A stretch of DNA of 64,000 bases from Ascaris suum. Its lineage: Eukaryota; Nematoda; Chromadorea; Rhabditida; Ascarididae. The position numbers and the translations under genes are program-made. Shown one piece after another: positions 39,233-52,333 of the stretch (position 1 is its first letter; every line of letters begins with the position of its first letter). Location: the NCBI GenBank assembly GCA_013433145.1, contig CM024175.1, positions 434,001 through 498,000 of the forward strand, in the 5' to 3' direction. The notes beneath the pieces were generated by a model, which was not told the DNA's origin, made no database searches, and saw only the letters and a list, made by a program, of their open reading frames with translations.

Positions 39233-42200
39233 CTAAATACCGAGCATACTCACAGCGTCACCACTAAGTGGTTTCTGTGCAATGGTTCGTTGTAATGGTT
39301 GGCGTGCATCGAAAAGTGATGATGCCTGTAGAATAAATAACGAAATAGCGACCATATTGAGGACGAAATAGACAAGAAGACAAATCCTGTCGATTACCAG
39401 CGACATTAGACGCCATTCGTCTGTGATCTGAATGTTGTCAAATACGCGAATTCAACATTATCATTTTATCATATCGTTAATACTTTTTTTTGAATCCGTT
39501 TATTGAATTTCGACTTTGAAGCGATTAATAATTATTTGAATGGCGGACGCCAAAAGAATCTCTGTATCAAGGGCTTTTCGAGGGAAACGGAGTTATTAGT
39601 GCTAGTAAGGGAAATATTCTTGAAGAACTCTTCCATATGACTTCTTCAAACTTCCATATATATAAATATGGACTCTTTTGTGTGAAATTCATATAAATAT
39701 GATCTTAAAACCAGTTCAATTTTTATTGAAATAAAACTACTTTCCTCAAGGATTTAATCAAGCAATGAACGAACATGTTAGATCTCTCTCTCTTTTTATC
39801 TGTCTCTCTCTTATCTTTCTCTCTCTCTCACTTTCCTTCTGAAAACTCAATTTTGAATGTTTTATTTGTAAGTAATTGTATGAGAAAGCTGCATTTTAAA
39901 CTATGCTGTGATGTTTAAGTAAATAAACAAATCACTATAAGATGGTCGATCAAACCTTATCCTGGAGTACAGTGTTGTGGAAATTGGCCGCAATAACGGC
40001 CACATTAGCAGCGATATCACGAAATAATTGCGTATGTGCACCTTTCTCGACGCTCAATAATTTTTGCTCTGCCACTTGCACCTGAAATATTCGATCAATT
40101 TTTTTATTGCATTTGGTTGCAATTTTTTTTTCTATTCTCTATTCGGAACAGTTTAAAATCGGAAGTCCATTCAGACGACAAAATTCCCACGTATTTTTCA
40201 TTATGTACCTGACCTATCTTCATTTAGAGAGATAGAAAGCAAGAGGAGAGGACGAAATGGGGAGAGGGTAAGCGTGGTTGCCGGGGCAAACGCTCTTGGA
40301 AGAACACTTGTGAATACTCCCCCCCCCCCCTCCCCCAAAACAGTCACTACTTGCGACAATGTGGTAGTACTTTAGAAGACGATTTCTCGCAATAAACCTA
40401 ATAGTTGGTTTTTATTGAAATTCCTATATTGGACTCATTTTGCTGCAAATATTTTCGACATTATCAAATGCACTAACCTCTATTACTCTAAGTTCATTAA
40501 AAACACTCGAGACATTTTCGTTTTATTGTTGATTTCTATGAAGATCATCCACGTATATAATAGTGAGAGATCTTTTAGAGACGACGATAGTGACGGATGC
40601 AAAAAACAAACCGTTGAGAAGGAATGGCAAGGTGGGGGGAGGGGGGGGGAGGGGAGGTAGCCGTCGTGCTGAATATACCGCAGAATTTCTTTTCTCTTCG
40701 ATAAGAAATCTTCGAGAAAAAAAAATTCCCCTCTATATTTCATTAAGGATGCTCTCGTTTCTTATCTCTTAGCATTCGATATTGGTTTATGAGCTTCCCT
40801 TTAGCCGAGATATGTTCAATTTTCGTACATAAAAGCTGCAAAAACTGAAATAGCTGAATAGCTGTTGAGGATTTCAAACAACATCGATTTCACTCCACTT
40901 TATAATATAAAATGAATTTTTTTTTTTTTTTTTTTTTTTGCTTTATATGCCCTATAACAAATATTCACTTAAGCAGAATGCTTGCAGCGATTTTTGTTTC
41001 AAATCAATTGCAATAGAGCATTTCAAAAAATACTTCCGAAAGGCTTAGCAATCGCATCCGTGAGCTAACTGGCATATTCAATGTGGGTAGCGTATATTTA
41101 CGGATCGACATATCCATCCTTAAACTTGACGCGACGGTCGATTCTGAAATTGCTATCGTTACGAAATTTAAGTTATCGTGTTCAAAACTTTGCAAAAAAT
41201 TTTCGACGAATTCCCTTTCGTAGTTCATCTTCTTTCCGTTCTTCTCCATATCTTAATGCGAGCTGAATTTATTCGAACAATGAGGTAAAACAAAAGAAGA
41301 GGCAAATAAGCGAACAACGTTAATTTATGAAGAAAAAAATTCATTCTCTTTTAAATTAAATAAATATGAAATGAATATATTTATGGAGGAAGTGAGCGAT
41401 TTGTAGGTTAGAGCGATTTTTAGATGTATACAAAATTAATATTTAGAAAGGTCGTTATTAGAAGACTTTGAAAACCGCGCTCTTGATTGCTTTTATTTAT
41501 AACGAATCTACGTCATCATAGACGTTGATTTGGCAATGGAATACATGTGATTATTAATTTTGGCCAACTCTGCGGCTACTAATCCGGCTCTTCGTAATGT
41601 TTGAAAAAGTTTGTTGGGTGTGGCGCTAAAGAGCCAACCCAAGATATCTACTTGAGATGTAACAGTGACCATTTTGCTTTTATAGCATTATTTTTCGCGC
41701 CATGTCAATGATCGACTTATATGCTTTTGATCTGCCTGAAGCCTATAAGGCGGGCCTCAGTCTTCTCCACCGACGGCTCTCCGATCGACAGCTGTCTTTT
41801 CAGTTTGCTCTTTGTGAGCTGTGGTGCCCCTCGATAAAAGGCTTCGAATGTCTCGGTGTCTCCTCGCGCCCCATTCGGTCTCCTCTCAACGTTATCGCTA
41901 CTAGAGATACAACAGAGTTGCGATAGATCAAGAACCGGTAAGCCAGTGCAATCCATTAATACTAATAGAAACAACTAATGCTACATAGCAATGACTTATT
42001 TTTAAAAATATGAGTGTAGGTGATTTAATTCTTTATTTATGAGTATAAGCCTATAAATGAGCATATCTTATCGTGCAACATTTGTTCATCATTGTCATAG
42101 TTTAGTATCAGAAATTGCGGGATTATATACAAGCACGGAATAAGATGCCTTGCTCAACGTTACTGTAGGTGAGGTCACTAGTGCTCGAGGAGCTCGTTTC

Positions 42201-45200
42201 GTGAGGAGTGTCTAACATTTTCAGACAAAGGAAACGAGGTAACGTCCTCACAAACAACCAACGCATCCATTCCGGCATTATATAGAATGTTCCTTGCCTG
42301 AAATTTGCATCGATCAGTTAACCTTTTGGAAGAATTGATGAAAATATTCGAGTATCTCAAAGTAACTTCTAGATAATTCTAGATAATTTAAAGATGCATT
42401 TTTATTACACATTGATTACCTATTTTAATTATTATTAACTACTGTTTTTAATTATTATCAATTATTTTCATTACAATAATCAGCATTATCATGTTCAATA
42501 ATATATGGAAAAAAAAGATCGAATGAGCAAACCTCCTATAAATATTGACATTGACGACACTAATAAGAATCGATGCACACACCATAAATAGAGTGAAGAG
42601 AAGATATTTGCCAAGTAAGGGGATTACAAGTGAGGTGGGCGGTATAAGTTCAGTCAAAATTAAATAATAGAAACTCAACGCCACAAAGACCGAATTCGAA
42701 AATGTGATCTTATGCTCACGTGGTGGAATCCAAAATACAAATATTGTCGTATTTGCTGCAAATCACGATTATTTTTTTCAATCGCTTCTCCTCTGAACAA
42801 TCACTATCATTCACAAACGGTCACTACATGGAATATATCCTATACTATTCAAAAAAATTTCTTATTTATTAAATGACACTTTTAATAAAAAATATTCCCT
42901 CAAGATTTTCTTTCATATAGTTTCAATTAGAATAGCTATAGAATAATTAAGATTCGACGATTAGTAAGACATTCATAAGTAGAACGGCAGCGAGATAGGC
43001 CGAGAAGACTTTTCCTTCCATGCTACCGAATAAATTCTTCATAATTTTTTTCCGATTTATCCGAGTAAATAATTGAACAACTGAATAACTCAAATCTTTT
43101 ATTAATTTTTTTTGTCGTTTTTCTTTGTAATTTTTTGTAAATATTGGTTGTTTTTTTTATATGTCTAAATATCTCGTTTGCATTTTTTTGTTGTTTGTAA
43201 ATTGAAATTTCTTTCGTATAATAGAATAATTGAAAAAAAATTTCTTTTATAAAATAAAACCGCAATCTTATATCTAAATGAAAATTTCATTCGTGCTTCA
43301 GTAGAAAACATCTGATCACTAAAGTAAAATGACCGGAAATTATTCGCTAATCGAGGGCAATCTATCAGAGTGGACATGCCATATGAATGAACATAACGGC
43401 ATTATAATAAACGTTACCCTTTATGCTATGATAATGACGATAACAGTGATAACAGTGATAAAATATAAAATATATACTATGATACTAACGATGACAAATA
43501 CTATGATACTTACCAATAAGCATACAAGGAATAACAATAATAAAGGTGAAGAATAATGCTTTCCTTCTGATGATAATCGTATAGCGAATATCAATGTAGT
43601 ATTCTTGCCCACAACAACCTGGATAGATTTGCACATAGCGTGACGATGTGGCACTTAGTAAATCCCATTCGGCACTCCTATGAAAAGATATCAGTATCTA
43701 TTTGAGAGAGCAAAGAAAAACCGATACGAAAGTGAATTCACGAATTCACTTTCGGCATTTTTTGTAACATCTTTAAATAATGACGATTTAAATAGTTCAA
43801 AAATAGATCTCCTCACTACTCGAAGGATCGCTATTTGGAGATTAAACTCGCAAAATTCCCGAATAAAGAGCTCTTCAAAGATTGGAATAAAATTTTCCAA
43901 GGTGATGAGTAGAGATACAACACATGGAAAACGCGGACGATATATGCACACATAAAATTTCAATATTCAAAACCGAAGTAACGCCACGATATATGTCAAT
44001 ATGTTTTCGTTAAGCAGTTAATGTTGTTACGATAGGCGTCGCTTCTTACTCAGGCGACGTCTTTCTGGTCATTGTCTATTGTCATCGCAAATGACAGTTA
44101 CTTACCTCATAGAATAATAGACGATCGATCTACTACCTGAATAGTTTCATCTAGTTTTGTCGTTCTATCAAGTTGTTCATTTTTGAGTTGGCAATTGTGC
44201 ACTTTTTTGAGGAGGGATAGCGGTAGGGGGATCGGTTAAAAAATGAAAAACAGCTGAACTACCCGTCTCATGGTATTTCAGTTTGAAGCACTGCCAACTG
44301 TTCAACCTGTACGACCTTTAACAACACCTTCGAAAACAGTCGTTTTCACCAAGCATTTGTTTTCGGAATGCGGTTTTTTTTTGAAATACAGATAACAAAC
44401 AACGAACTCGTGATAGAATGATAGTCCCATGCCTAATTCAAGATACTGAAATTCAATTCCATCAGCATCGATTCGTGTTTCAATTACGTCGTCCATTTTT
44501 GGTGGGATCGGTTGTAGGTCGAGAAGCTGACCATCATGTGACCATCCACCAAATTTCAAATAGCACTGCTGCACATCATAGGGAAAATATTGAATGTTGA
44601 TCTAAATAAGATAACTCCATTAATATGTCTTCCATTTAATGAACTAAACAAAGGAATTAGGAAAAAGGAGTGTGAATATGATTTTCGCAGAAATCAATCA
44701 AAGACTATATGAAGATAACGCTTGAGCCATTGTTTTAATATGAGTTCCACTCATGAGGCGTGATCTAAACAGTCAAGACGAAGATGACCATCAAAAGAAA
44801 TGATCAAAATATTCCGGCCATAGTCAACCTTTAATTTTTCATCGGTCATATACCACGCTATACATACAAGAAAGCATGGCGCACTTTATTCGACCTGAAT
44901 GCGATGTGAACAATGTTAGTTTAAGCACAGGTGAGGATGAGGGAGCAACTTCATATAGCATTTCTTCCAAATTTGAAATTATCGAATTCAATTCAAAGAA
45001 TTTGTTTGATAGAGGAGAGTTGTGATGTGTTGCATAGAAAGCAATGAAAGAAATATTTGAAAAAAAAAAAACGCTTTCGAAGCTTCCATATCTATTCGCG
45101 TAGAATTGTTACTTCAGAGCGAGATTCTCTCGCTATAAGAGATGGTTTAAAATCTGCAACGTTTCTGCACCGATGACCAAGTTTCAAAAACACCCAAACA

Positions 45201-47477
45201 TAGGCCCTCAAAACGATTTAAAGGGCAGAAAATTGGTAAATTGCATGATTCATTCAGAAGGTGGAACTACTGATTTCATTAGACACCAATCTCTGTTGTT
45301 CACTATATTTGACCCTTTCTCCTATCATCGTTTGTAAGCATATACTTTTGTTGCCTATATCCTTCACGCGACCGACATGCAAGAAGGACAGGCCGACCTT
45401 CGATGAGACCGAATGACTCTCTACGAAAGACAGCAGGAACCAACTGGATCAGAGAAGCACTGACTCACAGCAGGTGGAAAGCGAGATACGAAGAAACATT
45501 TATTCGTAATGTGTCCTCTACTGATTGAAACAAATAAATAAATGAAACAAATAAATATTACTAAGATATACTTTCATTGAAGCCAAATAACTGGTCGTCA
45601 ACTTAAACTTCAGTTCGAGACTTCAAAAGCACAAATAAAGTCGCATATACTGCTATCAATCTAGTCAGTCTGTCTACTATGTCATGTCCATATTGTTTGC
45701 ACAAGATTTCCATCTCATATATAGTTTGCCCAGTTGTTTCCGTATTAACCAACTGTGCTTGCATTTAAAGGAATATCGTCATATCCGATAATCATAAAAC
45801 ATTCCCACAGACATGAAATAATTTAAATGTTACCAACCGGGCAAAGACTTTTATAGATGGACGGTGGCATCCAAATAACGGTTCCTTTGTAATCGACCAT
45901 TGCTAATGAAACCACAGATATATGCGGTTCACCGTCAGCGCTGAAATATTGCTAACAGTTCGTTTACATCTACCTTCACTGCGGTATCCTGTTTCTTTTT
46001 TTTTTTGCTCAGCCAGAGGTCGAAAGGAAGCAGATGAGGAAATGATGGAGGTATATATGCATAGAGTTACGAAATGGTCTCAACGAGTTTCCACGTAATG
46101 AGCAACACTGAGCCAGATCGGGCCACAAGGGGAGTTGGGACGGAGAGGGGGGGGGGGGGTGTGAGCGAAGAAGGGAATAAAATGAGATGGGGTTCGATGA
46201 GTTCTTAGTCTGACGAAGAAAAGTCCACTAGTTGGAATTTTCGAAAATCATACGGCGATATAGATGAACGAACAACAGCAAACCAAGACGTGCGCTTTCT
46301 CATGTAGTTGCTCGCTCCACAATATACATTCATATTGCCAGAAGGATTCATAAATGATACAAATCCCTTCAGGTCATCCCAATACAACGACCATCTCATC
46401 TTTTAGACCACATCGACTCCTACAGTCCTGGTCACGACATCTTAGAAAACTCAAAGAAGGAGAGGATTTAGAGCGCTGGAGAACAAACAACGCATGCGGG
46501 TACTTATTTTTTTGGGAGGGGGAGGTGGGGTATATGAGTATAATGGAGAAATTTTCTCCACACATAATTTTTTCCATTATCGAGGCCTAAAAAGGCATTA
46601 AAAATGCACCAGTTACCAGTGGAATATTATCAAAGAAACATTAAACTATTTATTTGTTCTCATTTCTTCCTGAGAAGTTGAAAAAACAAATGAGGGTTCA
46701 TGCGTATTAACGGATCCAGCATGATATCCGCTTTTGCAATTTCATCAAGTCAACCGATCTGCCACTGAGTAATGAAATATCTCAAAAAATACATTCATGT
46801 TAAAACTGTTCTTCCTTTGCTATACACTTTCTTCAAAAGTTGATTTTTCGGATGAAAAACTACTGCGAAATGCGAGTAACATTCGGCGATATAATAATGT
46901 ATTCATTGCTTTAAAGAAAGCTAATGGGATAGTGCATCCCACATATAAACTTTAAATGAATGTTCGAACGAAACAAAGACTGCCAACAAATAGCGAGCAT
47001 TTTGTCAATCTCTTCACCATAAATTCAATTCGTTTCGTTTTTCTCAATCTAAAATTTTTCATCGCTCTTTACTCCTCTCTACTTAAAAAAAATTTTTTTT
47101 TCTTCAGTTCACGTTGTTCATAAGAAAATCACAAAATTGATGGAGACACTTCCAATATTCTTTCAGCGTCAAAAAGGTCGTTTTTCTTACGTCGATCATT
47201 AATCTACGTCTGATACTAGAAGTTGTTTGCAACAATGAATTGAATTATTTGGTTTTTTAGACAAAAAAAGCTTTCGACGAATGCTAAAATAAATTAGTTG
47301 ACTCCAGCTGCAACCATCAAAAACTCCAGCTGCAACCATCAAAAACTCCAGCTGCAACCATCAAAATTCGTATTGAAGATAGGTTTATTTCACTGATTTT
47401 GATAAAACTTTTTATCTGATTTTAATAGGCGAGTATATTTCATTTACATTTGGTACATTGCGAAATATATTCGTGCA

Positions 47478-47545
<68 letters not shown>

Positions 47546-48356
47546 CAACACAAGAAAATATTAGCTGAAAATACTAATATTGAAAAAGTGTTAGCGCATC
47601 GTTTTATTCGTCTACATTTCTTTTATATAGCGATTAATGGTACGTTGTCGAGATGGGAACGCGAGGAAAGAAATAAAATTTAACAAACTTTTAATCTAAA
47701 TGACTTACTTGTTGTAAAGAAGTATGTCTGGTATCCATATCTGATCGGAAGGAATATGGATTTTTTTAATACCTCCCCAGTCTTCTGGATTCCATGCCAA
47801 TTTGCTATCTGTCCACTGCTGAAAATTAAACCACGTGATAGCCAGCACTACTCATCTGTCTATATTTATGCCTAGATTTAGACCTTGTGCTCTACCCTTA
47901 AACGAAACTGTAAGACAAATTTGCTTAGCGTTCCATCTCACCATTTTATTATATCCTAGAATTATTTCAGAATTTTATAATGTTATACAGATTCCAACAG
48001 GCTATATCCAACGTACTTCTATGAATATGTTAGCAACTTTCAGTAGATGAACTGGAAAATCAAAATCGATTACTGTTTAATCTGTTGTTTGGAAGGATCA
48101 GAATCGATTTCCATTGTATCTCATCAATTTCGATGTGTTTTATAGCATAAGATGAATAAGTTATTAAATGAAATCAAAGGTACAACGTTCTACCCAAAAG
48201 TCGATTATCTTTTCAGCCTTCTTTCATTATTTTTAAGACAGCTGTTTACTATGCAAGATATGAGAAGCTCTGTAAACTTTGAAAAAAGGGGAAATAAAAA
48301 TAAAGTTGGACAAAACTATACAGTGTGTAGTACTACTTATTGCACCTAGGTTATGC

Positions 48357-48453
<97 letters not shown>

Positions 48454-49280
48454 ATATTATATATATATATATATTTTCTCTAGTTTTTTGCATGCGGCCA
48501 TCACATTACTACAAGCCTTAATCTTATTTTAGCTGAAACAAAATTTTCGATAAAGGAAAAAGAATAAAGCATTAGAAAGCAAAATTGAAAACAGATGAAA
48601 TCACCAAAAAATGATCGTAATGCGCTTACGATTTCCAGCCACAAACTTGTCGTGAGAACCTGGTTTACTTCATCCTGAAAATGCTTCATCACTCGTCATC
48701 TCCAATGAGTCAAACATCTTTCAGCAAACATTTCGATGTTGCCAACCATTCTTTTTTCTTCTTTTTTATAAAAGGGATTTTTATTTCAACTTTGGCTTAC
48801 AATCAGAAGCGGACACTGTAAAAGACAAAAAAACAGGAGTGTCTCATTCACATTGATAGTAAATGCTCTTCCTTTCGGCTCAATTTTACATTTAACAGAT
48901 ATAAATGATAGTGAGAAACATACCGAACATTAAATCTGCTGCTTTATTACAATTTAAAATTATCATTATTAGTGGATGAATAGAGGAAAATAATGACGTT
49001 CGAAAAACTTGGAAATTTAGAATGACAAGCAGTTTGCATTTGCATTCGAAAGTTTTAGCATCGAATTGCAGATACGGTGAAAACGATTGAAAAAAGCAGA
49101 AAAAAAGAAAACTAACGACATCAATAAGACGGCATAAATTAGCACCGAATTTTACGATTAATGCATCCGATGCATTCTTCACAGGTCGAACATTTTTATT
49201 ATAATCCATCATAAGATTCTCGAAGAGTTGTTGAATATAGATATCCGCTTCGATCGTGCGAATTAAACAACACAGAAGCA
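39233..49280 (-). CDS. Nicotinic acetylcholine receptor alpha-type subunit, DEG-3/DES-2 group
   Basis: A pentameric ligand-gated cation channel subunit. Eleven exons keep frame to the stop: 49280-49117, 48674-48630, 47818-47709, 45940-45838, 44601-44408, 43677-43514, 42755-42533, 42297-42137, 41143-41034, 40081-39956, 39427-39233. In order: [20 protein letters not shown] (with a glycosylation site), [24 protein letters not shown] (loop A), the Cys-loop [30 protein letters not shown] (vicinal cysteines, hence alpha-type), M1 ([13 protein letters not shown]), M2-M3 ending NVNIYRR, an intracellular loop starting MPEWMRWLF, and M4 after [14 protein letters not shown]. The stop at 39235-39233 is read through a possible donor (GTGAGT at the codon after DA). 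The exons code for about 531 residues, close to full length. The first visible exon starts in mid-codon within VLLCCLI, possibly part of a signal peptide. Assignment to des-2 itself is a guess from the loop-C sequence. Confidence 0.96.
39781..39832. repeat. (CT)n-rich tract
   Basis: Runs of TCTCTC with short interruptions in the last receptor intron, between the exons at 39956-40081 and 39233-39427. Confidence 0.85.
40319..40330. repeat. Poly-C run, 12 bases
   Basis: Twelve C followed by TCCCCC, in the receptor intron between the exons at 41034-41143 and 39956-40081. A G-rich segment on the plus strand follows at 40631-40656. Confidence 0.95.
41612..41922 (-). repeat. Interspersed repeat, copy C (receptor intron)
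   Basis: Reverse-oriented third copy. On the minus strand it reads AACTCTG at the start, then an AGAAGACTGAGGCCCGCC block, AAGTCGATCATTGACATGGC, AGATATCTTGGGTTGGCTC, and the hairpin at 41614-41642, where TTGGGT and TGGC pair with GCCA and ACCCAA around an eight-base loop. The AAGTCGATCA block is shared with copy B only. It sits in a receptor-subunit intron, sense to that gene. A long minus-strand open frame across it is not conserved in the other copies. Confidence 0.65.
46147..46159. repeat. Poly-G run, 13 bases
   Basis: Thirteen G on the plus strand inside the receptor intron between the exons at 47709-47818 and 45838-45940. Confidence 0.95.
47301..47366. repeat. Tandem repeat, 22 bp x 3
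   Basis: Three perfect copies of ACTCCAGCTGCAACCATCAA plus AA, in the receptor intron between the exons at 47709-47818 and 45838-45940. No partial fourth copy. Confidence 0.95.
47477..47541. repeat. (AT)n microsatellite
   Basis: A TA run with one TTA interruption near its left end, in the same receptor intron as the 22-bp tandem repeat. Confidence 0.95.
48359..48475. repeat. (AT)n microsatellite with ATT interruptions
   Basis: About 117 bp of AT dinucleotides with two ATTAT interruptions in the right third. It lies in the receptor intron between the exons at 48630-48674 and 47709-47818. Confidence 0.97.
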
Positions 49281-50797
49281 CTAAAATATTAACGCATTTA
49301 GTGGATCAAATATTTTATAGTACGAAAATGGATAGATTTATAGTGTAATTGGAGTGGACAGTGAAAATAGGACATTGCAGTTTTAATTTTAATAAGTAGC
49401 TATCGCAAGAAATTTTCCAGATTCGATCCTCTCATTTTTGGTTGTTGATGCATCTCCGCTAGCGATTCAAGTCCTTTCATATCAGGCAAGTTTTTTTTTT
49501 GTCTAGTGACACATAGGTGGATTTTAGCGAACGTGTAAATTTGGCAATCCCCAACAAAAGTCGATCCACACGACGACAAATTCGGTTACATCATCGTCCC
49601 CATGTGCAGTTGTAAAAGTGCATTCGAAAAATGCAATTTAATCATCAGAAGAAACGATAAAATTATAAATAATTGAGAAGTTTAGAATGAAAAGAATGTA
49701 TAGAATTTGCTAATAGAAATGACGCGTAAATTTAGAGCTCATTCTTTCTGACATACATAATTAGCATCAAGCGTAAATATCACTACTATGATGCACAATA
49801 TCACTTAATCAACATCATTAAATAAAGTCCATATAGCACCGGTATGCTAACAGTGGAAGCGGTTTCAAGTTAACTACCAATTCAAATATATAAATAAGGC
49901 TATAAATGGGGCTCCTCTACGCTGCATAGTAGATAAAGGCAACATACGAAATTTGAACTGCTTCATTCTATTAAGTACATCCTTATTTGCTTTAATGATC
50001 CCCAATGTCGAAATTGCAAGCAAAAGATGATAAATTTCCTGCTGTTATAATCGAAATTTTCTTGTTCATACTCGCATCCTCGGTGTTTTATGAAGTGATT
50101 CTTTCGTAGAGTGGGAAGCTTCGGATTAAACATCGGTAAAATCCACGAGCTTTCTCCTTAAAATGCCTGAGGGCACCTTTATCTGATTGCCATTGCCAAA
50201 CGTGCCACATCCTCAGTGAAATTATTACTCAGTTGTTTTCCAGAAAGTGATTCTGTTGCGCTAGGCTTTGCAGTGTTTGCATGAAGATCGTTTTAGTGAG
50301 TTCAAGGTCTTTGCATTGGTCAATAAGTCGGAAACACATTCTTACAGAAAGTAGATGCATTCCTTGTCTTCTTTTCAGAATTCTTTGGGAGGCTGCCAAA
50401 GAATTCCTGATCGAAAATTTGTCAAGTAACCTTGTTAGGAGTCGCCTTATTTCGGCGACGTGCAAATACAGAGTCTTAATGATGTCAGTAATTTTTATTG
50501 TAAAGACACAGGTTTTACCACCACAAATTATGCGCTTTCTGATGGACTTCTCTAAAGTTACCCGAAATTTTCAAATTCTAGCATTTTGGGCAAGGAAGGT
50601 TGGGAAGTGGTGGAATGTCTGTCCTAAACTTCAACGAACTTTTCGACAAACTCATGCTGATCAGGAGAGGATGGACACTTAGAAAACCTTTTTCTATGGA
50701 GCAACACTGAGTTGTAAAGTAGGTCGGGTCGTCGGTCATATTATCACTAACATCCACAATTTAAACTAGACATCTATTATATATCTGTCGATGTCTA

Positions 50798-51301
50798 TTA
50801 CAAGCGTTTGAATGATGTTAATTTGTAAAAATTTTCAAACGAACTTGTCATCATATATAAGTTGATGTTCATCGCAATGCAACAAGAGAATAATTGATCG
50901 GCAATTGACCATCCAATGAAAATCTGACGATTCACCGATTCAAAGATGAAGGAAGTCAGGCAGTACGTCAATTGCAGATCATCAAGTCATCACATTTGAC
51001 GGTTAACCTTTATTCCTTGTCGTGAATTTGGTCCCAAATATTGATGAGCGATTATTACAACAGTTTAAACTGCCATAGCGACGACATGTGTGCTCAATGT
51101 CTGCATTGTTAGCACTGACTTCTCGAACAGTTGCAATAAAACCGTCAAATCGAGAACCTCCCGGTGGTATGTGTTGAAAATCTCGGTGAATGAATGGATG
51201 GAAATCTTGGCTGGAATTCATTAATGCATAAATACTTCAGCAAAAGTTTAGCAGCGCATAAATTCGATTCGCTAGTAATAATGCTTACAAGCGTTTGAAT
51301 G
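50798..51301. repeat. 17-bp direct repeat pair flanking 470 bp
   Basis: TTACAAGCGTTTGAATG occurs at 50798-50814 and again at 51285-51301. Just after the first copy, TTCAAACGAACTTG forms an imperfect inverted partner to CAAGCGTTTGAA, giving a small hairpin. The pair brackets the open segment at 51008-51221. It could mark the ends of an inserted element. Confidence 0.5.
51008..51221 (-). CDS. Possible upstream exon of the receptor gene, or separate exon
   Basis: Starts at ATG (51221-51219; MNSSQDFHPFIHRDF), stays open for 71 codons and ends at AAAG/GTTAAC in the phase required by the receptor exon at 49280. A TTCCAG acceptor inside (51213-51211) would also give an internal exon. The segment has a Cys cluster (RRYGSLNCCNN) and no hydrophobic start, which is odd for a secreted N-terminus. 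One in three random segments would match phase, so support is limited. It may instead belong to an unrelated gene. Confidence 0.3.
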
Positions 51302-52322
51302 GTACAAAAAAAAAACACAACAAAACAAAAGCAACAACAACAATTCAATGACGTCTATAAAGTGACGAACTAAAAAAAGAGATCTGGAAACATTTGATGA
51401 GTGCTAAAAGGTAGAAAATAAACATTAAAAAATTACAAAAAATTATAACAGCAATAAAATTAAATAAATAAATCATAAAATAAATTAATTGCATCCTATC
51501 AAAACGATATTTACACAACGTAACAAATAATCTTCATGCATTCAAAGAGCCAATAATCGAATATTTAGCGTCGAATTGCGAGATGATATGCGGGAATTTA
51601 TTCCTATTGGTGGGAAAGTTCTGCATTCAACACCAATATTGCTCATCGACAACGCAAGCACTAATCAATGCTTTAACACCCGAAACATTTAGCCAATAAA
51701 AGAAATTTGTCGGCACATCACCGGCTTACGACGTTCACATATCGCACTAATCGTCGCAATGCACCACACTGCGGCGCTATTTCAGATGAACATCTATTAT
51801 CAGTCCTAACGAGCTGCCTTCAAAATCATCTCATCAAAGATTTTTTTTTATTGACTGAGGTTGATATTCGGTTTTGAAAGAACATTGTGCAAGCAACTGC
51901 AGTATTTCTCAATGGAATAATCATCTGCGAACGGCTTCATTTGTTGCTATTCTTTTTTCACTTCCACATTTTTTTTTGCCTTGAAATTGATCTCCGCAAT
52001 ATAATTTTCATTGCGTTTGGTGGTTGCATCTTTTGTTTAACTATGAGTAATTTTTGTAATGCATAAATGAATTTATGCGAATTCAAATAATAGTGAAATA
52101 ATAGCTCTAAGATTAGAAATATATAATGCTATTGTTTTTGTTGCTTCAATTGTATTGCAAGATGTAATTTGATTGCGTGTTGCAACGAAACAGAACGATT
52201 TAACGTTTCCTCGTAATCACTCGATGCGGATATGTTCTCAGCAGATTATGTGGGTTATAGAGTTGACTAGAAATTTCTTCATGCATAGGTACTTTGATGT
52301 TCCACTAGAATACGGGGTGGGA

Positions 52323-52333
52323 GGGGGGGGGGG
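52323..52333. repeat. Poly-G run, 11 bases
   Basis: Eleven G followed by AGGGG on the plus strand, intergenic. Confidence 0.95.

Noticed and set aside
42961..43021. Hydrophobic minus-strand segment [20 protein letters not shown], considered as receptor M1
   Set aside because: M1 is already coded at the end of the exon 43677-43514, which joins in phase with the M2 exon at 42755; this segment is intronic.
50281..50682. 133-codon plus-strand open frame, checked as a mariner-type transposase
   Set aside because: None of the catalytic or helix-turn-helix motifs of that family could be seen on either strand.
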